Shown: piece after piece, positions 1 to 5,413 of the stretch
Position numbering within the stretch: the first letter of the stretch is position 1
How the letters are laid out: every line of letters starts with the position of its first letter
Assembly: GCA_018056145.1 (NCBI GenBank)
Contig: JAGPGE010000381.1
Location: 1-6,057, forward strand
Reading direction: 5' to 3'
Origin: Armatimonadota bacterium
GTDB taxonomy: Bacteria; Armatimonadota; Zipacnadia; Zipacnadales; JABUFB01
Length of the DNA: 6,057 bases
Program-made: the position numbers and the translations under genes
The notes under the pieces: model-generated
The model's input: the letters and a program-made list of their open reading frames with translations, nothing else
The model's database searches: none
What the model was told of the DNA's origin: nothing

Positions 1-1
1 G

Positions 2-1048
2 CAGGTGCAGTACGTGCTGGATCTCGCGGTGGTCTACACAGCGCTCCCGGCGCCCGCGATGTCCGAGTACATGCTGGCCCGGGCCGAGAAGATCATGGCG
101 GACGGTTGGAAGCCCAACGCTGAGCGGATCAAGGAGGTCGTCAACGAGATCGCTCGCCAGCAGGCGAAGGGCCCGCAGTACAGCGGCGGCGACCTCATGC
201 CGAACCTGGTCAACTACCTGAAAGAGGACCCGGACGCGGAACTGGCGCTTGGCGCCTGGATGAGCTCGCCGTCGCCCGAGGTGTGGCTCGCGACCCTGTC
301 GATCCTGCACCGCGAGGGCTCCCTGCCGGTCATCTACGAGCCCCAGTATCTGAGCACCAACCGCATCACCCAGGACGCTCTCGCGGGCGGCGTCGCTCTC
401 GCCAGCACCACCCCCCTGGGGACGGGCAGCGAGTTCGGCCGCGGTGTGCCCACGTACTTCCAGCAGGATCCGAAGCAGCTATCCGTCGAACAACTGCAGA
501 CGGTGCGCCGCAGCATGATCCAGGCCATCGAGAGCGGAGCGCAGGGGGTCATGGCCCGCGTCGCCTGGTCCCGGCTGTTCCTGGTGGAGATGGAGCTTCG
601 CGACCGCACCAGCGCGCGCGGAGTGAACACGTCATGGCGCGAGATCATGTCCCTGTGGCGCCGCCGCGAGACAGTGGGTTCCGGGGGCTACGCCGACACA
701 GTGCTCGCCGCCGCGACCAAGGCCGCCAAGCTCGAGATCCGAGCCCTGCGCGCCGCGAATATCGTCGACATCGACATCCAGCGCGCGCTTCGCGAGAACG
801 AGGACTTGGCCTTGCCGGGTAGCGTGGACCAGCTTGCGGAACTGCGTGAGTATGTGAAGAAGCGGCCGGCGGGGCGGTCCGCGGACCACGCCCGCTACAT
901 GCTGGGGATCGTCCTCGCGGCAAGCATGGATGACCCGGCCGGCGACGAGCAGCTCTCGGTCCTGAAGGATCTCCAGGCCCCGCCGGAATGGTGGCGCTGG
1001 GGCCTGGAGGGCTGGGAGTCCTTCAAGATGAGGTCGCGGCGCGGATAG
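2..1048 (+). CDS. Uncharacterised helical protein, C-terminal part (5' end cut by window)
   Basis: I do not recognise this protein. The reading frame is open to the left edge, so the GTG at 5 is probably internal and the gene starts upstream. At least 347 residues are visible, ending in TAG at 1046-1048. The sequence is rich in Ala, Arg, Leu and Glu and looks mostly alpha-helical, with no membrane segment in the visible part. Counting from the GTG at 5, residues 292-325 (SADHARYMLGIVLAAS and what follows) resemble a TPR-type helical hairpin. The C-terminus has a tryptophan-rich patch (PPEWWRWGLEGWESF, 326-340) followed by a basic tail (RSRRG). Steady codon structure and a hairpin 30 nt past the stop support a real gene. 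A helical-repeat or scaffold protein is possible, but that is inference; no catalytic motif was seen. Confidence 0.75.
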   Translation, partial: QVQYVLDLAVVYTALPAPAMSEYMLARAEKIMADGWKPNAERIKEVVNEIARQQAKGPQYSGGDLMPNLVNYLKEDPDAELALGAWMSSPSPEVWLATLSILHREGSLPVIYEPQYLSTNRITQDALAGGVALASTTPLGTGSEFGRGVPTYFQQDPKQLSVEQLQTVRRSMIQAIESGAQGVMARVAWSRLFLVEMELRDRTSARGVNTSWREIMSLWRRRETVGSGGYADTVLAAATKAAKLEIRALRAANIVDIDIQRALRENEDLALPGSVDQLAELREYVKKRPAGRSADHARYMLGIVLAASMDDPAGDEQLSVLKDLQAPPEWWRWGLEGWESFKMRSRRG

Positions 1049-1077
1049 CCCGCGGGCTGCAGTCAGATGCATAAGAA

Positions 1078-1111
1078 AGAGGGCCGCTCCCGGTACCGGG
1101 AACGGCCCTCT
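1078..1111. terminator. Hairpin terminator between convergent genes
   Basis: This is an almost perfect 34-nt inverted repeat centred on GGTACC, with arms AGAGGGCCG and CGGCCCTCT at the ends. The single imperfect pair is C1087 with A1102. It is a mismatch in plus-strand RNA but a G-U wobble in minus-strand RNA. On the minus strand the stem is followed by TTTCTTAT, whereas the plus side runs into TCTGATTCTG, so it should work best for the lipoprotein gene that stops at 1200. It lies 30 nt after the stop of the plus-strand gene and may serve both directions. The region 1112-1199 between it and the lipoprotein stop shows nothing else. Confidence 0.8.
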
Positions 1112-1199
1112 CTGATTCTGTGGGGTACTTTTCGGGCGGCAGTCTGCGGTCTGTGCCCCTTCCTCACTGTCCCGTCGCCGCTGTGGATCGTGCCCGCCT

Positions 1200-2222
1200 T
1201 TACCGGTGCCGCAACGCAAAGTCCAGCGCGGCTGCGCCGCCCGAAGTCACCACCGCGTCCGCACTGTCGGCGATATACCGGAAGGCGAACGCCTCGATGC
1301 TGTGCGTCCCGACGGGGAGTGTGAGCGCGTAGCTCCGCGTTCCCGGGGCAATCGTCGTCAGCGTCGCGAACTCGAACCAGTCGCCCGCAGGAAGGTTCGC
1401 ACCGGACTGGTTGCGCACCTCATTGCGCACAGCGGCCGGGATCTGCGGCACGTAGGGCGCGTCGAGGAACGCGGTGATCAGTGGGCTGTCCAGCGGCGTC
1501 GCTCCGGAGGCTACTGAACCCGTCACTACTCCGGTCTGCACCGTCCCGTCCGCTTCCAGCACCAGGTTCGCGATTCCGTTTGCGCCAGCACGAACAGAGG
1601 TGTAGGCCACATCCGCCGTGAACCCCGCCTGCGTGGCCACCACAAGCCAGTTGCCGAACTCCGCCGGCCCCAGCCTGTACGCCCCGCTGTCGTCGGTGTA
1701 GCCGAGCATGTACCTGATGTTGTTGATGGCGCTGGTCTGAGGCGGGATCGAGATGGGGGCTTTGCCGCCTGCCAGCAGCGCAGCGCCGTCCTTGATCGCG
1801 ATCACTCGGACATCGGGCAGGAGGGCCCCTGTGGGGGTATCGCGCCGCACCTTGCCGCTGATGGTCCCGCCCTCGAACAAGTTCTGGTTGCGCAGGTCCA
1901 CCCGGCCGTTGGATTCCACCGCAACCACTGCCTGGAGTCCCCGGCGGTGCTCCGGTGGCCGCGAGACGGTGAGCAGATAGTCTCGGGGCTCCAGGCCGCG
2001 CAGGTCCAGGATCCCGCTGGCGGTTGCCGAAGAGACGATGTCATACCCATCCACGAACACGCGGTAGTCCAGTGGGTCCTCTGTGCCTTTGCCAAACCAG
2101 TCCTCCCACTTGTCCAGGAGCAGCAGGCCCGCAAGGCCTCCCGCGCAGCCGCTCAGGCTCAGACAGGCGCACAGCGCCACGGATGAAAGGGCGAGGATCA
2201 GGGCAGTTCGGTGGAGACGCAC
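1200..2222 (-). CDS. Outer-membrane lipoprotein with carboxypeptidase-regulatory-like segment
   Basis: This is a predicted secreted lipoprotein of about 340 residues. Numbered from an in-frame ATG at 2231, it has a basic start (RLHR), a hydrophobic core (ALILALSSVAL) and a lipobox LSGC ending at Cys29. Ala at +2 predicts the outer membrane rather than inner-membrane retention. Residues 56-120 look like a short beta-rich domain (YRVFVDGYDIV...). Residues 122-210 resemble a carboxypeptidase-regulatory-like beta-sandwich: GTISGKV, then DVRVIAIKDG, then YTDDSGAYRLGP and LVVATQAGF. The rest is beta-rich with no visible catalytic motif. I chose the GTG at 2222 because AAAGGA (2236-2231) then sits 8 nt upstream, while it abuts the ATG at 2231. 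The gene follows the hydrolase by 80 nt, so it may be co-transcribed or have its own promoter. Two further Cys (21 and 23) inside the signal peptide are unusual. The function is unknown; a surface-binding or structural role is inferred. Confidence 0.85.
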   Translation of the reverse strand: MRLHRTALILALSSVALCACLSLSGCAGGLAGLLLLDKWEDWFGKGTEDPLDYRVFVDGYDIVSSATASGILDLRGLEPRDYLLTVSRPPEHRRGLQAVVAVESNGRVDLRNQNLFEGGTISGKVRRDTPTGALLPDVRVIAIKDGAALLAGGKAPISIPPQTSAINNIRYMLGYTDDSGAYRLGPAEFGNWLVVATQAGFTADVAYTSVRAGANGIANLVLEADGTVQTGVVTGSVASGATPLDSPLITAFLDAPYVPQIPAAVRNEVRNQSGANLPAGDWFEFATLTTIAPGTRSYALTLPVGTHSIEAFAFRYIADSADAVVTSGGAAALDFALRHR

Positions 2223-2230
2223 AGGGGACA

Positions 2231-2236
2231 TCCTTT
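2231..2236 (-). promoter_or_regulatory. Ribosome binding site deciding the lipoprotein start
   Basis: AAAGGA on the minus strand touches the ATG at 2231 but lies 8 nt before the in-frame GTG at 2222. The spacing favours GTG. The resulting N-terminus (MRLHRTALIL) is a more compact signal peptide than the one with MSPV in front. Confidence 0.55.
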
Positions 2237-2302
2237 CGCACGACCGGAATATGCCTGGGCAGGAACACTACCTCCCACTCAGGCCGGTTTGTTAGACAGT
2301 TG

Positions 2303-3334
2303 CTACTGCCCTTCAGGTTCCGGGAGCTTCAGCCAATCGTCGAGGAATCGAGCGACCGTCGCCGTGCAGTCAAGCGAACCGGCGGGCTCTACCAGCGCCT
2401 CGAGCTTCACCTGCTCGCCGAGAACCTCGAACCCCGCGGTCACCCGCTCGGCGAATTCCCGCGCTCCGGCTTCCGGAACCCCGGCGTCAGGCAAAGGCTG
2501 CAGTGACATCAGCGCCCGGGGAGCCGCGAGGCACGCAACATCGTCCAGGTCGGCCCATTGTAAGAGGCCGGGGAGCAGGTCACCCGCCGAGAGGAGGCCG
2601 TCTGCGCAATTGCCCGCCACCAGCAACTCGCGCAGGGTAGTCAGGCCGCCGCAGAGCGCGGTACAGTAGAGCCTGTCATCCAGGGCCGCCGTGAGCAGGC
2701 CGTGCTGCGCCCCCATCCCGAAGCCAACCAGACCGATCCGCCTTGCCCGCACGTCCGCGCGTTCCAGGAGGACATCCACCGCGCGACTTAGGTCCCATGC
2801 CTGCCGGCCTGCAAGCGGGGTGCCGAGAACCGCTCCAGCCACCGCGAACCCCGGCTCGTCACCCAGGCGCTCACCGAAACATCGGGCATCGGGTGCCAGG
2901 ACCACATACCCCGCCTGCGCAAGGGTGTTCGCCAGCCCGTAGCCGCGGCGCGGATCGGGGAACCCGGTCAGGCCCATGATTTCGTCCCGTCCCGGCCCTC
3001 GGTGGTGGGCGCAGATCACGGCCGGAACCGGCTCCTGCAGCCCGTGGGGCACGCAGAGCCACGCGACAGCGTCGACGCCCGGCTCCACCGTGTAGACCAG
3101 CCGCGACCGCGCGTACCCCTCACACCGCGTGACGTCGAGTTCGCGCACCTGCAAGTCGCAGCGAGCGTCAGGCCAGCCGGCCAGTTCGCGCAGCTTCGCC
3201 CGCAGGCCCTCTGCCCATTGCGCAGGGTTCTCATGCCCGCGGAACAGGAGAGAGAACTCCGGCTCCAACTGGCGTACGTACTCACGCAGCGCCAGATGCG
3301 GGGCAACCGGATGCCAGTTCGGGAACAGCCTCAA
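2303..3334 (-). CDS. Alpha/beta-hydrolase-fold protein (dienelactone hydrolase / acetyl xylan esterase-like), probably without catalytic triad
   Basis: This is a 343-residue protein of the alpha/beta hydrolase superfamily, closest in feel to the acetyl-xylan-esterase / Abhydrolase_7 group. The landmarks appear in the usual order: PAVICAHHRGPGRDE (104-118, oxyanion-loop region), GYVVLAPDARCFGER (142-156), AWDLSRAVDVLL (179-190), RIGLVGFGMGAQ (199-210, nucleophile elbow), AALDDRLY (216-223), LAAPRALMSLQPLPD (269-283, acid region) and a C-terminal helix (VARFLDDWL). The elbow reads G-F-G-M-G, so the nucleophile position is Gly206 (codon GGG, 2717-2719) instead of Ser or Cys. Where relatives carry the catalytic His there is PAGS (317-320), and no His occurs after residue 211. 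Asp283 is kept. Ten cysteines is a high count. The start is TTG, overlapping the cobO stop as TTGA, with GGGGGA 7 nt upstream. There is no signal peptide, so it is probably cytoplasmic. The fold call is firm; enzymatic activity is doubtful. Confidence 0.88.
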   Translation of the reverse strand: MRLFPNWHPVAPHLALREYVRQLEPEFSLLFRGHENPAQWAEGLRAKLRELAGWPDARCDLQVRELDVTRCEGYARSRLVYTVEPGVDAVAWLCVPHGLQEPVPAVICAHHRGPGRDEIMGLTGFPDPRRGYGLANTLAQAGYVVLAPDARCFGERLGDEPGFAVAGAVLGTPLAGRQAWDLSRAVDVLLERADVRARRIGLVGFGMGAQHGLLTAALDDRLYCTALCGGLTTLRELLVAGNCADGLLSAGDLLPGLLQWADLDDVACLAAPRALMSLQPLPDAGVPEAGAREFAERVTAGFEVLGEQVKLEALVEPAGSLDCTATVARFLDDWLKLPEPEGQ

Positions 3335-3861
3335 TACTCGATCCCCCGCTGTGCCTTGATGCCCCTGCTGAAGGGGTGCTTCACACTTACCATCTCGGTA
3401 ACCAGATCGGCCTCCAACATCAGGGCCGCCGGGGCATCGCGCCCGGTGATGACCACCGTGACATGCCCGGGCCGCTCCGAGAGCGCCGCCCCGAGCTCGT
3501 CCTGCGTCACGGCGCCGGCGTTGAGGACATAGGTGATCTCGTCGAGGATCACCAGGTCCCATTGGCCCGATCCGATGGCCTCGCGGGCGACATTCCACGC
3601 TTCCCGGGCAGCGGCAATGTCCTCGGGCTGCCATTCGCCGATCACGAAACCAGTGCCCAATGCATCGATCTGGAACTCCGGCGCCAGCCGTGGGGCAGCC
3701 CTGTGCTCCCCGGTGTCCTGCGCCTTCACGAACTGGACCATTCGCACCCGCATTCCGTGCCCGATAGCGCGCAGGGCCAGCCCGAGAGCAGCGGTGGTCT
3801 TGCCCTTGCCGTCCCCGGTGTGCACGATCACCAGCCCGGTCTGCCTGCTGTCGTCGGCCAT
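3331..3861 (-). CDS. cobO: Corrinoid adenosyltransferase (ATP:cob(I)alamin adenosyltransferase, CobA/CobO/BtuR family)
   Basis: This enzyme transfers the 5'-deoxyadenosyl group of ATP to the cobalt of a reduced corrinoid, giving the adenosylcobalamin coenzyme in the cytoplasm. The 176 residues are a compact full-length member, slightly shorter than enterobacterial BtuR because it lacks most of the N-terminal extension. Visible family features are the unusual P-loop GDGKGKT (16-22), the segment QFVKAQDTGEH (43-53), DLVILDE (102-108, Walker-B-like), VVITGRDAP (136-144) and the typical ending VKHPFSRGIKAQRGIEY. The ATG at 3861 is chosen because AGGAG (3872-3868) is 6 nt upstream; the frame stays open further up to 3948 but that would run into the preceding gene. 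The gene follows the FAD oxidoreductase by 34 nt and overlaps the hydrolase-fold gene by 4 nt, implying one operon. No other cobalamin biosynthesis gene is visible, so salvage is the likely context. Confidence 0.96.
   Translation of the reverse strand: MADDSRQTGLVIVHTGDGKGKTTAALGLALRAIGHGMRVRMVQFVKAQDTGEHRAAPRLAPEFQIDALGTGFVIGEWQPEDIAAAREAWNVAREAIGSGQWDLVILDEITYVLNAGAVTQDELGAALSERPGHVTVVITGRDAPAALMLEADLVTEMVSVKHPFSRGIKAQRGIEY
3342..3347 (-). promoter_or_regulatory. Ribosome binding site for the TTG-started hydrolase-fold gene
   Basis: GGGGGA on the minus strand, inside the end of cobO, is 7 nt before the TTG at 3334. No ATG or GTG lies in frame near this point, and the conserved-looking protein begins here. 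This supports TTG as the start, with translation coupled to cobO. Confidence 0.5.
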
Positions 3862-3867
3862 GCATCG

Positions 3868-3872
3868 CTCCT
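3868..3872 (-). promoter_or_regulatory. Ribosome binding site of cobO
   Basis: AGGAG on the minus strand, 6 nt before the ATG at 3861, is a strong Shine-Dalgarno match. It rules out the longer in-frame start at 3948, which would overlap the upstream oxidoreductase gene by about 50 nt. Confidence 0.75.
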
Positions 3873-3895
3873 GTTCGATCTTCTGTTGCGCCGTA

Positions 3896-5275
3896 TCAGA
3901 CCAGCGCCCCTGTTGCTGCAAGCGTCTCACGAAGGGCGGCGACGTCAACGCTCCGTGGCCGGATCCGCGCCATTGCCGCCATCGCCGCCGCCGTGCCCGC
4001 TGCCTGCCCGGTGGCCATGCAGGGCGCCATTACGCGCATGGCGGACATCGCCTGGTGGTCCGCCGAGATGCAGCGACCAGCCACCAGCAGTCCGTCGAGA
4101 TCCTTCGGCACCAGCGTGCGGTATGGGATGTCGAACCACTCATCGTCCGGCGGGTACAGTTCATCTGGGAGCTGGTCGGCGTACTCGGTGAGCATGTGGC
4201 ATTCCTTGCGGCTGCACTTGACCGAGCACAGGTGCACGGTGCCCCGCTCCACCAGTCCCAGCGGGCAGTGGATGTCGATCCAGTACCCGCAGCGCGCGAT
4301 GGCATCATCATACTTGCGCGCATCCACCACGTCCTGCCCCGTGATCCTGTACTCGCCCACCAGCTGCCGGGATTCACGCGTGCCCACGTGGGCCGGTGTG
4401 GCTTGGATGTAAAGACCCTCGCCGCCCGGTACCGAATGCCACAGCTCTGCGACCTTCCAGGCCATCGCGCGAGTTGCGAACTCCCCGGCTGTGAGGTCCC
4501 CAACTTCAGTGCAGTCGCCACCGAAGCGGGTAATGTTCAAAGAAGCCTGCCCATCGTTGAGCGTGGAACCATGCCCGCCCAGGCCGCAGCCGTACAGGTT
4601 CAGTTCGCCCGCTGCCACGGCTTGCCGCATCTTCTCCACCAGAGCCTTGCGGGTCTCATCCGTGAGCGTCCCCGTTCCGCCAATGTGGAACATGCTTCCC
4701 ATCGACATCGGCCTGCCGTCAGCGGGCCTTCCCTTGGTGCATGCCGCGCCGGCACGGTAAGCAACATCCGCATCTCCGGTGGCGTCCACGAACACCCGGG
4801 CCTTGATGGCCTGCCTGCCGGACTTGCTCTCGATGATCGCGTGGGTCATCCGGTTGTCGTCCACCACGCTGTCGGCGAAGAAGGCGTGCAGCAGCGTCTG
4901 AACCCCGGCTTCCTGCACCATCCGGTCCGCGATGATCTTGTAGCCTTCGGCATTGAAAGGCACGCCCCACATGGCGAGGGTCTGTTCCCACGGGACGGAC
5001 TGCCCGATGGCGGCCATGCGCTCGCACATCTCGCGCGGGATGCCGCCGATCACCGGTATCTTCGAGCGGCTTGCGGTATGGCCGAGAATCGGGCCCACGA
5101 ACCCCGCGGTGGCCATTCCGCCGAAGAACCCGTGCATCTCAACCAGAACCACGCTGGCGCCCTGCCTCGCGGCAGCGATGGCCGCCGGCAGGCCCGCCGG
5201 ACCTCCACCGATCACACACACATCGACGTCGGCGACAACCGGGATCTGTCGAGCGGGCTGGACGATATTCTGCAT
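3896..5275 (-). CDS. FAD-dependent oxidoreductase (FAD_oxidored type)
   Basis: This is a 459-residue flavoprotein with an N-terminal Rossmann fold: VDVCVIGGGPAGLPAA (17-32, dinucleotide-binding GxGxxG), Glu46 ending the second strand as ribose ligand, then GFFGGMAT (49-56). Further landmarks are VFVDATGDADVAYRAGA (161-177), GTRESRQLVGEYRITGQDV (298-316), IPYRTLVP (383-390), LLVAGRCIS (396-404) and VMAPCMATGQAAGTAAA (415-431), the last FAD-contacting segment. This arrangement is typical of the FAD_oxidored family (PF12831), whose substrates are mostly undefined. There is no signal peptide, so it is probably cytoplasmic. The ATG at 5275 is preferred because AAGAGG (5290-5285) lies 9 nt upstream and family members start shortly before this point; ATGs at 5293 and 5335 are alternatives. 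Between IDIH (333-336) and IPYR there is a cysteine-rich stretch (Cys337, 350, 354, 359, plus His360) that I do not remember as a family feature. It is the likely first gene of an operon with cobO. Confidence 0.92.
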   Translation of the reverse strand: MQNIVQPARQIPVVADVDVCVIGGGPAGLPAAIAAARQGASVVLVEMHGFFGGMATAGFVGPILGHTASRSKIPVIGGIPREMCERMAAIGQSVPWEQTLAMWGVPFNAEGYKIIADRMVQEAGVQTLLHAFFADSVVDDNRMTHAIIESKSGRQAIKARVFVDATGDADVAYRAGAACTKGRPADGRPMSMGSMFHIGGTGTLTDETRKALVEKMRQAVAAGELNLYGCGLGGHGSTLNDGQASLNITRFGGDCTEVGDLTAGEFATRAMAWKVAELWHSVPGGEGLYIQATPAHVGTRESRQLVGEYRITGQDVVDARKYDDAIARCGYWIDIHCPLGLVERGTVHLCSVKCSRKECHMLTEYADQLPDELYPPDDEWFDIPYRTLVPKDLDGLLVAGRCISADHQAMSAMRVMAPCMATGQAAGTAAAMAAMARIRPRSVDVAALRETLAATGALV

Positions 5276-5284
5276 GGTCGTGGG

Positions 5285-5290
5285 CCTCTT
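5285..5290 (-). promoter_or_regulatory. Ribosome binding site of the FAD oxidoreductase
   Basis: AAGAGG on the minus strand lies 9 nt before the ATG at 5275. The alternative ATG at 5293 has only a weak TTGAG directly in front of it, so this site favours the shorter protein. Confidence 0.5.
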
Positions 5291-5317
5291 CATCTCAAGG
5301 TGGCATGGCGCAACACA

Positions 5318-5350
5318 GGCAGGTTCGTCGTCCACGCCCCGAGACCTGCC
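5318..5350. repeat. Inverted repeat GGCAGGT / ACCTGCC
   Basis: GGCAGGT (5318-5324) and ACCTGCC (5344-5350) are exact reverse complements separated by 19 nt. They lie 43-75 nt upstream of the oxidoreductase start. They could form a leader hairpin or be half-sites for a dimeric regulator. A 7-bp match can also arise by chance in GC-rich DNA. Confidence 0.35.
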
Positions 5351-5400
5351 GCCGTAGCATTCAGGCGTCCACTGGTGTAGACTGCATTTGACCGCGACCC

Positions 5401-5407
5401 ACGGAGG
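5401..5407 (+). promoter_or_regulatory. Ribosome binding site of the DUF1848 gene
   Basis: ACGGAGG, followed by 6 nt and ATG at 5414, is a strong Shine-Dalgarno match that fixes the start. Confidence 0.7.
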
Positions 5408-5413
5408 CCCCGC

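Larger units (their letters stand above)
5276..5413. other. Divergent intergenic region between the oxidoreductase operon and the DUF1848 gene
   Basis: These 138 nt lie between two divergently read genes and must hold any promoters for both, although no convincing -35/-10 pair is visible on either strand. A TAGACT at 5378-5383 is a 4-of-6 match to a -10 box for the plus-strand gene but lacks a good -35. A 7-bp inverted repeat (5318-5324 with 5344-5350) lies in what would be the leader or operator zone of the oxidoreductase gene. Confidence 0.5.

Noticed and set aside
283..822. Plus-strand frame of 179 codons inside the first gene
   Set aside because: It is rich in Arg, Pro, His and Gly with no domain, and lies wholly within the better-supported frame ending at 1048.
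2041..2268. Small minus-strand frame starting at GTG 2268 behind GGGAGG
   Set aside because: The spacing between GGGAGG and GTG is only 2 nt. The frame overlaps the lipoprotein signal-peptide region in another phase, and its protein looks like shadow sequence.
3335..3865. N-terminal extension of the hydrolase-fold frame across cobO
   Set aside because: The frame happens to be open through cobO, but the extension is Arg/Gly-rich shadow sequence of the clearly real adenosyltransferase. The TTG at 3334 fits the family's length.
3533..5380. A 615-codon open frame on the plus strand, antisense to the oxidoreductase and cobO genes
   Set aside because: Its translation has no recognisable domain and is rich in Arg, Pro, His and Ala, as expected for the antisense of GC-rich coding DNA. 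The minus-strand proteins in the same place have clear family motifs.
5355..5383. Sigma-70-like promoter for the DUF1848 gene with TAGACT as -10
   Set aside because: The -10 matches 4 of 6, but the hexamer 17 nt upstream (TAGCAT) matches the -35 consensus at only 2 of 6. This is too weak to annotate.
5276..5413. Possible cobalamin riboswitch upstream of the cobO operon (GAGACCTGCC at 5341-5350 and CCACTGG at 5369-5375 on the plus strand recall riboswitch elements)
   Set aside because: The elements are on the strand opposite to the cobO operon, in the wrong order and too close together. The region is too short for the roughly 200-nt element, and the preceding CAGG of the conserved box is missing.
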